A DNA stretch of 59,472 bases from JAGZEG01 sp963930185 (GTDB taxonomy: Bacteria > Actinomycetota > Coriobacteriia > Coriobacteriales > UMGS124), in contig CAWVLT010000057.1 in assembly GCA_963930185.1 (NCBI GenBank), positions 1 to 59,472 on the forward strand. The letters run 5' to 3'. Shown one piece after another: positions 33,139-42,633 of this stretch (positions within the stretch are counted from its first letter, which is position 1; every line of letters begins with the position of its first letter). Position numbers and translations under genes: made by a program. The notes under the pieces are model-generated. The model ran no database searches, was not told the origin of the DNA, and saw only the letters and a program-made list of their open reading frames with translations.

Positions 33139-36100
33139 ATGAGGCCCCTGACCCTGACGATGTGTGCCTTCGGCCCCTACGCCGAGGAGGTGACCATCGA
33201 CTTCACCCAGCTCGGAGACGAGGGTATCTACCTCATCTGCGGCGACACCGGCGCCGGCAAGACCACGATCTTCGACGCCATCGCCTTCGCCCTGTTCGGC
33301 GAGGCGAGCGGCGAGTACCGCACCGACAAGACCCTGCGCAGCGACTTCGCCGCGCTCGAAACCCCCACCTACGTGGAGCTTGACTTCTCTTACCGCGGCA
33401 AGACGTACCACGTCAAGCGAAGCCCATCATACTTGCGTCCCAGCAAGAAGCGCGGTGACGGGCTTGTCAGCGAAGACGCACGTGCACATCTTGATCGGCC
33501 CGGCATGCCCTCCCTAGACAAACCCAAGGAGGTCAACCAGGCCATCGTGGACCTGCTCGGCATCACGGCCGACCAGTTCTCGCAGATCGTCATGATCGCC
33601 CAGGGCGAGTTCCGCCGGCTGCTCGCCGCGGACACGAAGGCGAGGGGCGCCATCTTCAGAAGGCTGTTCGGCACCGCGCCCTACGAGCGCTTCCAGCGCG
33701 CTCTGGAAGATCGCAGAAGAGCCTTGGAGAACAGGCACACGAGGTTGAAGCAAGACGTCGTGCTCTACGCCAAGCAGGCGCAGCAGACGGCCTTGCCCGC
33801 ACAGGAAGAGCGCGCGGCGCAGCTTGCCGGGGCCCTGGCTGATGACGCGGTTGAGTCGACGGGGCTGCTCGCGCTTCTCAATGCCCAGCGCGACGAGGAC
33901 GAACGTGAGCAGCAGGGCGTGTCCGAAAAGCTCGCGGACCTCGACGCGCGTCTCGAGCTGACCAGCGCGAGCCTTGAGCGCGCCCGGCATGCCGAAGACC
34001 TCAGGGGACGGATTTCGCAGGCCCGCACCCAGCGCGAGCAGCTGGAGGAGCGCCTGCCCCAGGCCTCCCGGGAGCTGGAAGCCCAGGAGGCGCGCGGCCC
34101 GCAGCGTGAGGGACTCAGCGCGCAGATCGCCGTGACCGAGCAGTCGCTGCCCCAGTACCGCCAGCTCGAGAAGGCCCTCGGCGAGATCCGCGACAAAAAG
34201 GCAGACGACGATCGCCTGGCTAGCCAGATCGCACACACGCAAGGAGAGGCGCAGGGTCTCCAGGGCCAGATCGAGCAGGCCCAGGCGTTCGTGGACCAGC
34301 ACCCAGCGGCCGAGGCGGACCATGCCCGCGCCCAGGCGGCGCTGCACGACGCCCAGCTGGGCCTAGATGCCGCCAACGCCCAGGTGGGGCTCTTCAAGCA
34401 GGTCGCGCAGGCCCAGGGGGAGATCGCAAAGCTCGACGCGCAGCGCGAGCAGACGCAAGACCGCCTGCGACAGCTCGCCGACGGCGAGCAGGGGCTGACC
34501 CAGCAGAAAGCCTCGCTCCAGCAGCGGGAGGCCGACCTTCGCGACGCCCCCGCCCGCCTGGAAAAAGCCCAGGCCCAGCTGCGCGAGGTGGCGCAGCGTC
34601 AGCGACAGCTCGACGAGGCGCTCCACAGGGACGCGCAGGCACGTGCCCGCATCGAGGTCGCCAGCGCCGACCTTGCCGGCAAGCAGGAGCTCTACGAGAG
34701 GGCCGACAAGGCCTATCGGGAGACGCGCGACGAGCACGACCGGATTGAGCGCGGGTTCTTCGACGCGCAGGCGGGCATGCTCGGCCAGCGCCTGCAGGCC
34801 GGCCTCCCCTGCCCGGTGTGCGGGTCGACCGAGCACCCCATGCCGGCGGAGCTCCCCGCGCAGGCCCCGACCAAGGAGGACTACGAGGCGGCCAAGAAGC
34901 GCGTCGAGGAGGCGCGTGGCAAGGTCGAGGGTGCCTCCTCGGCATGCAAGGCGGCGCATTCGCTGCTCGGCCAGCGCCAAGACGAGCTGGCGGCCCTCGA
35001 GCAGGCACAGGGCGACGCCTCGCGCCTCACCGAGGAGCGCGCCAGCCTCGAGCATGAGGCGCAGGCCGCAGGGGAAGCCATCGAGAAGGCGCGTCGCGAG
35101 GTCGAGGGCCTCGCCCAGGTCCGGACGCAGCTCAAGCAGGCGGAGGTCGACATTGACGCCAACCGCCAGCAGACGCAGCGCACAAATGACGAGCTCGCGC
35201 ACATGGAGCGCCGCCTCGCGGAGCTGCGGACGAGAGTCGAGGCGCTTCGCTCGCAGCTCACATGCACCGACGCCGCAGAAGCGCAAAGCAGGCTCTCCGC
35301 CGCGCGCACCGCATGCGAGCAGGCTGAGAAGACCGAGCGCTCGGCGCGGCAGACCGCAGAGGAGTTCGTTCGCACCCGCACGCTCGCGGCAGAGCTTGCC
35401 GAGAAGTCACGGCGGCTCGGAGCCGAGCTTGACGAGCTCACGGGCAAGCAGACGGAGCTTCGCATGGAGATCCGTACGCTCGAGGGAAGCGTCGAGAGCC
35501 TGAGGTCATCCCTCGACATGCCAAGCGAACGTGAGGCCCAGGCCAGGCTCGGACAGCTGCGCAGCGAGCTCGACGAGATGACGCGCGCCCTCGAGAACGC
35601 GCGCACGGCAAAGGAAGGGCTGGAGCGCCAGATTCGCGCGAGCGCGGCACAGCAAGACGCGTGGGAGCAGCAGCTTGCCGGCATCAGTGAGCCGCCCGTC
35701 AGCGAGCTCGAGGCCACGCTCGGGCAGCAGCGCGAGCAGAGGAGCGCGCTGCAGGCACAGCACGAGGAGGTCTCGAGCCGACTCAGGAGCTCGGCAAGCA
35801 TCATCGAGCACCTGCATGCCATCGCAAGCGAGGCCCAGGGCATAGAGCAGAGCTACGGGGAGCTCGCCGCACTCGCCAACACCGCAAACGGCAAGCTCAC
35901 CGGCAAGGACAAGATCACCTTCGAGGTCTACCTGCAGGGCATGTACCTCGACCGCGTCCTTGCCGCCGCCAACCGCAGGCTCGACGTCATGACAAACGGC
36001 CGCTACGAGCTCATCCGCCGCCGGGAGTCCACATCGATGCGCAGCCAGACGGGGCTGGACCTGGACGTCATCGACAACTACACCGGCAAGGCCCGCGACT

Positions 36101-36399
36101 CCTCGTCGCTGTCGGGCGGCGAGTCGTTCAAGGCGTCGCTGTCGCTTGCCCTGGGGCTGTCCGACGTGGTGCAGTCGCACGCCGGGGGCATCGAGCTGGA
36201 CACGATGTTCATCGACGAGGGCTTTGGCTCGCTTGACCAGGAGTCGCTGCAGCTTGCCATCAAGACGCTTACCGAGCTGTCGGGCTCAGGTAAGCTCGTG
36301 GGCATCATCAGCCACGTCGACGAGCTCAAGGAGAGCATCGACCGCAAGATCGTAGTGACGCGCGGCATCACGGGCAGCTCGCTTCGGATAGAGGGATAG
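33139..36399 (+). CDS. sbcC: Exonuclease SbcC (Rad50-type ATPase)
   Basis: A 1086-residue SMC-like ATPase, partner of SbcD. N-terminal Walker A GDTGAGKT (35-42), then two long coiled coils rich in Gln, Glu, Arg and Ala, interrupted by the zinc hook CPVCG (558-562). The C-terminal lobe has the signature SSLSGGESFKASLSLALGLS and Walker B DTMFIDEGFGSLD. Full family length. Confidence 0.96.
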   Translation: MRPLTLTMCAFGPYAEEVTIDFTQLGDEGIYLICGDTGAGKTTIFDAIAFALFGEASGEYRTDKTLRSDFAALETPTYVELDFSYRGKTYHVKRSPSYLRPSKKRGDGLVSEDARAHLDRPGMPSLDKPKEVNQAIVDLLGITADQFSQIVMIAQGEFRRLLAADTKARGAIFRRLFGTAPYERFQRALEDRRRALENRHTRLKQDVVLYAKQAQQTALPAQEERAAQLAGALADDAVESTGLLALLNAQRDEDEREQQGVSEKLADLDARLELTSASLERARHAEDLRGRISQARTQREQLEERLPQASRELEAQEARGPQREGLSAQIAVTEQSLPQYRQLEKALGEIRDKKADDDRLASQIAHTQGEAQGLQGQIEQAQAFVDQHPAAEADHARAQAALHDAQLGLDAANAQVGLFKQVAQAQGEIAKLDAQREQTQDRLRQLADGEQGLTQQKASLQQREADLRDAPARLEKAQAQLREVAQRQRQLDEALHRDAQARARIEVASADLAGKQELYERADKAYRETRDEHDRIERGFFDAQAGMLGQRLQAGLPCPVCGSTEHPMPAELPAQAPTKEDYEAAKKRVEEARGKVEGASSACKAAHSLLGQRQDELAALEQAQGDASRLTEERASLEHEAQAAGEAIEKARREVEGLAQVRTQLKQAEVDIDANRQQTQRTNDELAHMERRLAELRTRVEALRSQLTCTDAAEAQSRLSAARTACEQAEKTERSARQTAEEFVRTRTLAAELAEKSRRLGAELDELTGKQTELRMEIRTLEGSVESLRSSLDMPSEREAQARLGQLRSELDEMTRALENARTAKEGLERQIRASAAQQDAWEQQLAGISEPPVSELEATLGQQREQRSALQAQHEEVSSRLRSSASIIEHLHAIASEAQGIEQSYGELAALANTANGKLTGKDKITFEVYLQGMYLDRVLAAANRRLDVMTNGRYELIRRRESTSMRSQTGLDLDVIDNYTGKARDSSSLSGGESFKASLSLALGLSDVVQSHAGGIELDTMFIDEGFGSLDQESLQLAIKTLTELSGSGKLVGIISHVDELKESIDRKIVVTRGITGSSLRIEG

Positions 36400-36447
36400 A
36401 AAAACGGCCCCACACCCTGCCGTGCAAGCGACCGGGGGTGGGGCCGT
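36400..36447 (-). terminator. Intrinsic terminator of the HtrA gene
   Basis: On the minus strand ACGGCCCCACCC-type arms pair (36404-36417 with 36436-36447, one bulge) and are followed by five T. It lies 80 bp past the HtrA stop and would also end sbcC from the other side. Confidence 0.75.
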
Positions 36448-36528
36448 GCGGTCCAAGCGTTCGCGACGTGCCCGTGCGCGTCTGTGTGTTGTTTGGGCAG
36501 CCGCGCGGAGTGAGCGAGATGTCAGGGG

Positions 36529-38055
36529 TTACAGCTCGGTGCCGCCGTCACCATACCCGTATCCGTAGCCATAGCCGGAGCCGTTGCCGTAGCCATAGTC
36601 GCCGTAGCCGTACCCGCTACCGTAGCCGGAGCCATAGCCATACCCGCCATCACCGTAGCCGTAGCCGCCGAAGGGGCCGTAGCCATAGCCACCGCCGTAG
36701 CCGTAGCTATCCTCGGGGTTGCTCCAGAAGCCCCAGGAGCCGTTACCGCTGGAGCCCCAGCCCCAGCCGCCGTCGGAGGAGCCCCACGAACCGGAGTCAT
36801 CCGAGCCCTCGTCGGAGGCGTCCCCGTCAGACTCGTCGTTGCCGCCGAAGAACGAGAAGGCACCGCCACCCTGCGAGTCATCGGTAGTCGCCTCGGCGTC
36901 ACCCTCGCCCGCCGACTCGTTGTCAGAGCCAAGCGTGACGTCAATGTCCACGGGCTCGCCGTCGCGCTCGACCGTCACCGTGACCGTCTCGCCGATCTCG
37001 TGCGAACGCACGGCGATGATGGCCGCGTCCGTGGAGTCGACCGTCTCGCCGTCGATGGCCGTGATGACGTCGCCCACCTGGATGCCGGCCTCCTCGGCGG
37101 GGCCACCCGCCTCAACCGCGCCGACGTAGGCGCCCCAGTACGAGCTGGAGCCGGCCTGCTGGTAGTTGTAGGGGGTCACGTCAGCAAGGCTCACGCCCAG
37201 GAACGGATGCTGAACCACGCCCGTCTCGATGATCTGGTTGGCGACGCTCATCGCATAGTCGGACGGGATCGCGTAGGACATGCCGGCCCAGTCGCCCGTC
37301 GTGGTGGCCGACAGCGTGGTGATGCCGATGAGCTGGCCCTCGGCGTTCACCAGGGCGCCGCCCGAGCTGCCCGAGTTGATCATTGCGTCGGTCTGGATGA
37401 GGCCGGTGTAGATGGCCTCGGCGGTGTCCAGGTCATAGGACGCCGTGCGCGACAGACCCGAGACGATGCCCTGCGACACGCTCTGCGACTCGCCCTTGGG
37501 CGCGCCGATGGTCATGACCCACTCGCCCACGTTCACGTCGTCCGAGGAGCCGATCTCGATGGGATCGGGAGTGTTCTCGTCAACGGCGATCTCGAGCACC
37601 GCCAGGTCGCTCGAGGGGTCGGAGCCTACGACGCTCGCCTGGTAGTCGGTGTCGTTGATCGTCACCTGGATTTCGACGGCGCCCTCGATCACGTGGTAGT
37701 TGGTGAGCAGGTGGCCATCCTCGTCGATGAGCACGCAGCTGCCCAGCGCGATGCCCTGGGTCTCAGGCGTCTCGATGACCGCCTGCACCGTGCCCACCGA
37801 GGGACTCGCCTTGGCGGCGACGTCCTCGGCGAGGGTGATCGAGTCGACGTCGGCCGAGGAGCCGGACGTCTGGGTCGCGGCGGCCTGCGAGTCGGCGACC
37901 GACGAGGTCTCGTCGGCAAAGACAGCGGGGGCGGCGGTGGAGAGCCCAAAGGCCAGGCCGACTGCAGCAAACGTTCCCGCGAGGCCGAGCATCACGCGAC
38001 GACGGGGACTTGCCAGGTTTGCTTCGACGCTTTCGTACTTGTTGGTCCTCTTCAT
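36529..38055 (-). CDS. HtrA-like serine protease with Gly/Tyr-rich tail
   Basis: A 508-residue exported protease. The N-terminal hydrophobic segment (VMLGLAGTFAAVGLAFGLST) is a signal or anchor. A trypsin-like domain has His121 (LTNYHVI), Asp150 (SSDLAVLEI) and Ser231 (INSGSSGGALVN; the usual GNSGG is GSSGG). One PDZ domain (HPFLGVSL to VTVTVERDG) follows. An acidic Ser/Asp/Gly linker then leads to about 80 residues of GYG repeats (GYGSGYGSGYGYGDYGYGNG). The protease would act on misfolded or signalling proteins at the cell surface. The GYG tail is unusual for the family. Transcribed alone. Confidence 0.9.
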   Translation of the reverse strand: MKRTNKYESVEANLASPRRRVMLGLAGTFAAVGLAFGLSTAAPAVFADETSSVADSQAAATQTSGSSADVDSITLAEDVAAKASPSVGTVQAVIETPETQGIALGSCVLIDEDGHLLTNYHVIEGAVEIQVTINDTDYQASVVGSDPSSDLAVLEIAVDENTPDPIEIGSSDDVNVGEWVMTIGAPKGESQSVSQGIVSGLSRTASYDLDTAEAIYTGLIQTDAMINSGSSGGALVNAEGQLIGITTLSATTTGDWAGMSYAIPSDYAMSVANQIIETGVVQHPFLGVSLADVTPYNYQQAGSSSYWGAYVGAVEAGGPAEEAGIQVGDVITAIDGETVDSTDAAIIAVRSHEIGETVTVTVERDGEPVDIDVTLGSDNESAGEGDAEATTDDSQGGGAFSFFGGNDESDGDASDEGSDDSGSWGSSDGGWGWGSSGNGSWGFWSNPEDSYGYGGGYGYGPFGGYGYGDGGYGYGSGYGSGYGYGDYGYGNGSGYGYGYGYGDGGTEL

Positions 38056-38217
38056 GATGTCCTACTCCCTTCGCATCCGCACCTCACCTTTCGGTGGGTC
38101 GTTCTTAACTTGTTAGTCGGGATAGTACCCACCCAAGCCTTAAGGAACCTGAAAACGCAGCGCGCCTCGAAGGGTACACCGTTTCGGCACCAACATCAAA
38201 GGGGACTGAAAACAAGG

Positions 38218-38251
38218 GCGGCCGGCCGCCACACACGTGACGGTCGGCCGC
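38218..38251 (-). terminator. Hairpin after the acyl-CoA synthetase gene
   Basis: GCGGCCG (38218-38224) and CGGCCGC (38245-38251) pair, about 25 bp past the stop of the minus-strand gene, followed by CCTTGTTTTC on that strand. The left arm is also self-complementary. Confidence 0.45.
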
Positions 38252-38275
38252 TGGGCCCAGGCTGGGGCGATCGGG

Positions 38276-40030
38276 CTACTTCCCCGCCTCCACCAGCTCC
38301 TTTGCCATCTCGCGCAGCTTGAACTTCTGCACCTTCATGCTCGGCGTCATGGGGAAGTCGTCCACGAAGAACACCCGCTTGGGCACCTTGTAGCGAGCGA
38401 TGCGCGGGATGGCCCACTCGCGCACCTGCGCCTCGGTCATGCCCTCGTAGCCCGGGCGCGTGCGGATGAAGGCGCCCACGATCTCGCCGTACTTGGCGTC
38501 GGGGATGCCAACCACCTGCGCGTCGAGCACGCCGGGCATCGTGAGCAGGAAGTTCTCGATCTCCAGCGGGTAGATGTTCTCGCCGCCGCGGATGATCATG
38601 TCCTTGATGCGGCCCGTCACGCGGTAGTACCCGTCCTCGTCAACCATGCCCAGATCGCCGGAGTGCAGATAGCCGTCGGCGTCGATGGCCTGGGCGGTGG
38701 CCTCGGGCATCTTGTAGTAGCCCTTCATGACGTTGTAGCCCTTGCAGCACAGCTCGCCGGGCTCGCCCACGCCGCAGATGTGGCCGTCGACCGGGTCGAT
38801 CACGCGCACGCTCACCGGCGGGTGCTTGCGACCCACGGTCTCGCACTTGTGCTCCACGTCATCGCTCACCGAGGTCTGGGTGAACACCGGGCTGCACTCG
38901 GTGAGGCCGTAGCAGATAGTGATCTCGCGCATGTTCATGCGCTCCATGACCTCGCGCATCGTCTCGGACGGGCAGGGGCTTCCCGCCATGATGCCCGTGC
39001 GCAGGCTCGTCAGGTCGAATTGCGCGAAGTCGGGGTGGTTGAGCTCGGCGATGAACATGGTGGGCACGCCGTACAGGGCCGTGGCGCGCTCCTTGTGGAC
39101 GGCCTGCAGCACCAGACCGGCGTCGAAGTCCTCGACGATGATCATGGTGGAGCGGTGCGTGAGGCACGCCATGACGCCAAGCACGCAGCCGAAGCAGTGG
39201 AAGAACGGCACGGGCAGCGTCACGCGGTCATCGGCGCCCAGCCTCTGGCCCTCGCCGATGTAGAAGCCGTTGTTGAGGATGTTGCGGTGCGTAAGCATGA
39301 CGCCCTTGGGAAAGCCCGTGGTGCCGCTGGTGTACTGCATCATCACCACGTCGTCGTTGGTGAACTGCGCCTCGGCCTGCCTCAGCACCTCGTCGGGCAT
39401 GTGGCTGCCCAGCAGGAGCAGCTCGGGCACGCTGTAGAAGCCGCGGTGCTTCTCGGGGCCCATGTAGATGAGGTTCTTCAGGCACGGGTAGCTCTCCGAC
39501 TCCAGGTGGCCGCGCTCCTGGGTGGCCATCTCGGGAACCAGGTCGTAGATGATCTTGAGGTAGTCCACATCGCGATAGGCGTCGATCACGCACAGCGCCT
39601 TCATGTCGGACTGCTTGAGCACGTAGTCGAGCTCGTGGCTCTTGTAGACGGGGTTCACCGTCACCATGACGATGCCCACCTTGGCCGTGGCGTACATGAA
39701 GGTGAGCCAGTCGGGGATGTTGCGCGCCCACACGCCCAGGTGGTCGCCCGGCTTCATGCCGATGGCGAGCAGGCCCTTGGCGAGCTCGTCGGTGCGCACG
39801 TCAAAGTCGTGATAGGTCCAGCGCAGGGCGCGGTCGGGGTAGACCACGAACTCGTGGCTGGGGTCGACGGCGCACTGGCGGCGGAAGTACTCGCCGATGG
39901 TGAGCTCGGAGTGCAGCGGGTATTCCGGGGAGCCTCCCTCGGGAAGCGGCCTGTCGGCAGGCCACTCGTCCATCGTGAGCCGGTGCTGCCCGGTGGCCGG
40001 CGTGTCCTCGTTCGTCTGGTTGATGCTCAT
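38276..40030 (-). CDS. AMP-dependent acyl-CoA synthetase
   Basis: A 584-residue ANL-family enzyme that adenylates a carboxylic acid and transfers it to CoA. Motifs: YTSGTTGFPKGVMLTHRN (P-loop), PVPFFHCFG, YGLTECSPVFTQ, GYLHSGDLG, GRIKDMIIRGGENIYP and the catalytic Lys region in PKRVFFVDDFPMTPSMKVQK. The similarity is to medium- or long-chain fatty-acid-type synthetases, but the acid is not clear. The start at MSINQT has GGGGAGC just upstream. It lies 72 bp after the XRE-cupin gene in the same direction, which probably regulates it. Confidence 0.92.
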   Translation of the reverse strand: MSINQTNEDTPATGQHRLTMDEWPADRPLPEGGSPEYPLHSELTIGEYFRRQCAVDPSHEFVVYPDRALRWTYHDFDVRTDELAKGLLAIGMKPGDHLGVWARNIPDWLTFMYATAKVGIVMVTVNPVYKSHELDYVLKQSDMKALCVIDAYRDVDYLKIIYDLVPEMATQERGHLESESYPCLKNLIYMGPEKHRGFYSVPELLLLGSHMPDEVLRQAEAQFTNDDVVMMQYTSGTTGFPKGVMLTHRNILNNGFYIGEGQRLGADDRVTLPVPFFHCFGCVLGVMACLTHRSTMIIVEDFDAGLVLQAVHKERATALYGVPTMFIAELNHPDFAQFDLTSLRTGIMAGSPCPSETMREVMERMNMREITICYGLTECSPVFTQTSVSDDVEHKCETVGRKHPPVSVRVIDPVDGHICGVGEPGELCCKGYNVMKGYYKMPEATAQAIDADGYLHSGDLGMVDEDGYYRVTGRIKDMIIRGGENIYPLEIENFLLTMPGVLDAQVVGIPDAKYGEIVGAFIRTRPGYEGMTEAQVREWAIPRIARYKVPKRVFFVDDFPMTPSMKVQKFKLREMAKELVEAGK

Positions 40031-40102
40031 GGTGCTCCCCTCGTGGCAAGTCAGCTGACAGATCGCGTGCGTGGCCGACAACAGGCCCGGCGTCGGCTCG
40101 CC

Positions 40103-40675
40103 TTAGATAGGCGTGTACACCACAGCCAGGAACTTGGCCTTCTGGCCGTCATGGGCGCGCACCTGATGGGGCACGATGGAGTCGTAGTAGATGCTCTCGC
40201 CGGGATGCAGCACGTAGAGGTCCTTGCCGTACTCGATCTCGATGCAGCCCTCCATGCCGAAGAGCCACTCCTCGCCCTCGTGGCCCACCAGCTCGTGGTC
40301 GGTCTGGCCGGTGGGATCCACCGTGATGATGAACGGGTCCATGTGGCGCGAGGGGCGCCCGGCCGCCAGGCTGAAGTAGCTCAGCTCGCCGGAGTCGTTG
40401 GAGGTGGCCAGGGACTTGAGACGGGTGACTTCCTCCATCTGCTCGTTGTCGATGTAGGCGGGGCCCAGGTTGTCATCGTCGTCCATCAGGGTGCCCAGGC
40501 GAACGCCCAGCGCGCGGGTGATCTTGATGAGCGGTGCCAGCGAGGCAGGCAGCTCCCCGGCCTCCAGGCCCTCGATGACCGAGACCTCGCAGCCACAGCG
40601 CTCGGCAAGCTGCTGCTGGGTGAGGTGGTGGGCGCTGCGCAGCGTGGCGATCTTCGTCCCCAGTTTATTCTCCAT
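40103..40675 (-). CDS. XRE-cupin transcriptional regulator
   Basis: A 190-residue protein. An N-terminal XRE helix-turn-helix (KIATLRSAHHLTQQQLAERCG, 9-28, then VSVIEGLEAGEL) is joined to a C-terminal cupin (EEWLFGMEGCIEIEYG, HPGESIYYDSIVPHQVRAHD). Such fusions bind a small ligand in the cupin and often control a neighbouring metabolic operon; here it precedes the acyl-CoA synthetase, so an acyl-type ligand is plausible. Confidence 0.9.
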   Translation of the reverse strand: MENKLGTKIATLRSAHHLTQQQLAERCGCEVSVIEGLEAGELPASLAPLIKITRALGVRLGTLMDDDDNLGPAYIDNEQMEEVTRLKSLATSNDSGELSYFSLAAGRPSRHMDPFIITVDPTGQTDHELVGHEGEEWLFGMEGCIEIEYGKDLYVLHPGESIYYDSIVPHQVRAHDGQKAKFLAVVYTPI

Positions 40676-40904
40676 GTCGTGTCTCCCGTCTTCGCGCGAA
40701 CCAAAAATGGAGTGTTAAGCGATGGATTGTACTCTGCTTTTTGCCATGCACACAGAATATGCGGCAAACACGCCGGTAAACGCTAGCGCGCGGAATGGCT
40801 TTGGCGTACACTCCCACCAACGTCTCGCCGCGAGGCCGGCGGCAGCCCGACCTGTCCGGGCGCGCAAGGCCGACGCTGCGGCACCCACCCGAAAGGATCG
40901 CAGC

Positions 40905-41468
40905 ATGCCCGTCCTCATGAACAAAGGCACCGACCCCCGCCAGGCAGCCTGGCTGTTCTACTCCTCGCGCCCCGTGCTCGGCGATCTGGCCGACGCCATC
41001 ATCGGGCAGCGGCTCGACTCCGGTAGGCTCGAGGTGGATGGGGACGACCTCGCCGCAGCAAAGAAGGCATCGTCCGAGGTGCCCGTCTACCTGAGCGTCA
41101 AAACGCTGGTGCCCGAGGACTTCGATCTCGACGCCGACACACCGAGAACCGGCGACGCCGAGGACGGCGCCCCCTCGCTGCCCTACGTTCCGGTCGAGGC
41201 GCCCGAGCCCATACGCGTGCGCATCGGCGACACGACCGCCCAGGCGGCGCGCGACCTGCTCGCGCCGCGTGACCTTGACGGGACCCCCTGGACCGCCGAG
41301 CTACCCGGCCTGCAGGCGCTGGCGCGGCTCATCGCCTGCATGCGCGACGCGTCGGTGGGCATCCCGCCGTATGTCATCTGGCATGTCGATCCCCAGGGCA
41401 TCATGCGCATGGCCCCGGCAAAGTCGGCCAAACCGATGGCCGGCAACATCCTCAAGGCAAAGCTCTAG
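40905..41468 (+). CDS. Conserved-looking protein of unknown function
   Basis: A 187-residue protein without signal peptide or membrane span. The body contains a low-complexity acidic segment (DFDLDADTPRTGDAEDG). PEPIRVRIGDTTAQAARDLLAP and IPPYVIWHVDPQGIMRMAP suggest two small alpha/beta units. AAAGGA precedes the ATG. It is divergent from the XRE gene and ends 12 bp from the convergent LysR gene. I do not recognise a family. Confidence 0.65.
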   Translation: MPVLMNKGTDPRQAAWLFYSSRPVLGDLADAIIGQRLDSGRLEVDGDDLAAAKKASSEVPVYLSVKTLVPEDFDLDADTPRTGDAEDGAPSLPYVPVEAPEPIRVRIGDTTAQAARDLLAPRDLDGTPWTAELPGLQALARLIACMRDASVGIPPYVIWHVDPQGIMRMAPAKSAKPMAGNILKAKL

Positions 41469-41480
41469 GCGCGCGGCAAC

Positions 41481-42395
41481 CTACAGCGCCGTCGCGGCGA
41501 GCTTGCACAGGCACTTCTCCACCGCCAGGTACTGCGGGGACTTGAACGACTTGAGCGTGTTTGCGAAAACGGGGATGGTCGTGGGCCGCAGGGCCCCCTC
41601 GACCTTGAGGGGGCGCGTGCACGCCTTGGGGAGGTCGTTGACGAACTCGTCCATGGCCACGCAGGGAACCAGGGCCCTGTCCCGCGTTATCAGCTGCGCG
41701 TAGTCCTCGGTCGTCTCGAAGGGAACCACCTGCGGCTCGAGGCCCAGGCGCTCGAAGACCCCGAAGAACGCGTCGTTGAAGGCCCCGAAGTGCTCGGTGC
41801 GCGCGATCGGGTACTGGCAGGCCTGCTGGGGGGTGATGGACGAGCAGGCGGTCAGGTCGTGGCCGGCCGCCATGGCAAACCCTATGACCACCGTCCCGAG
41901 CTTGGTGCAGTCAAGCCCCTCGCGGGGGTTCTCCCCCAGCGAGATCACGGCGTCCGCGGCGCCCTGGGACAGGCTCTCGTAGGCCTCGTCGCCCATCATG
42001 AGCCGCATCTGCACCTTGGAGCCGGACTGACGGCTCAGAAACGCGCCGAGCGAGACGCACGTGCGCTCGTAGTTGTTGAACGGGGGGACGTCGAGCAGCA
42101 GGTTCACCGAGGACCCCCGCATCGACGCCGCGTAGCTGCGACCGAAGTTCTCGAGCTCGTCAAAGCCATGCACGACCTCGCGCGCCTTCTGGTAGAACGC
42201 CCGGCCGAACTCGGTGGGCGTCACCCCCTGGCGGCTGCCGCGTATGAACAGCTCGCGCCCCAGCTGACCCTCGAGACCGATGATGGCCTTGGACACTGCC
42301 TGAACGGTGACGTTCTGCTCCTTTGCCGCCTGAGAGAAGCTGCCGAGCTCTGCGGCGCACACAAAGAATCGTATCTGCCCTATGTTCATCGACAT
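41481..42395 (-). CDS. LysR-family transcriptional regulator
   Basis: A protein of 304 residues (303 from the next Met). LysR HTH: NIGQIRFFVCAAELGSFSQA, VQAVSKAIIGLEGQLGRELF, TPTEFGRAFYQKA. The effector domain follows (VNLLLDVPPFNNY, ADAVISLGENPREG). The start ATG at 42395 (or 42389) is four or two residues before the conserved NIGQ; the ribosome site is weak. The divergent side (42396-42536) leads only to a terminator, so no obvious target operon is adjacent. It is related to the LysR at 154. Confidence 0.87.
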   Translation of the reverse strand: MSMNIGQIRFFVCAAELGSFSQAAKEQNVTVQAVSKAIIGLEGQLGRELFIRGSRQGVTPTEFGRAFYQKAREVVHGFDELENFGRSYAASMRGSSVNLLLDVPPFNNYERTCVSLGAFLSRQSGSKVQMRLMMGDEAYESLSQGAADAVISLGENPREGLDCTKLGTVVIGFAMAAGHDLTACSSITPQQACQYPIARTEHFGAFNDAFFGVFERLGLEPQVVPFETTEDYAQLITRDRALVPCVAMDEFVNDLPKACTRPLKVEGALRPTTIPVFANTLKSFKSPQYLAVEKCLCKLAATAL

Positions 42396-42536
42396 GTCAG
42401 CATCATCACTTCTACAGGCTCGCCCCAATATGTACACGTTTATCCTCGTAAGAATACTAAATAACGGCCGGCCACATGAAGCATCGCACGCGACCTGCCT
42501 GACATCCCAACAGTGCCAGGGCAAAGCGCTCGAGAT

Positions 42537-42575
42537 AAAAACGTGCCTCTAGCTGCAACGACAGTCTAGAGGCAC
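42537..42575 (-). terminator. Intrinsic terminator of the minus-strand cluster genes
   Basis: GTGCCTCTAG (42543-42552) and its exact complement (42566-42575) form a ten-pair stem followed on the minus strand by CGTTTTT. It is about 60 bp after the stop of the 42634 gene. Confidence 0.82.
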
Positions 42576-42633
42576 CAACTGGACCCACTTTGGGGCAAGC
42601 CTGAACCCATCAACCCCAGGTTGTCATCCACAC

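Noticed and set aside
38237..40786. 849-codon plus-strand frame opposite the acyl-CoA synthetase
   Set aside because: No domain, His/Val/Ala-rich composition typical of an antisense shadow, spans two genes and their gap.
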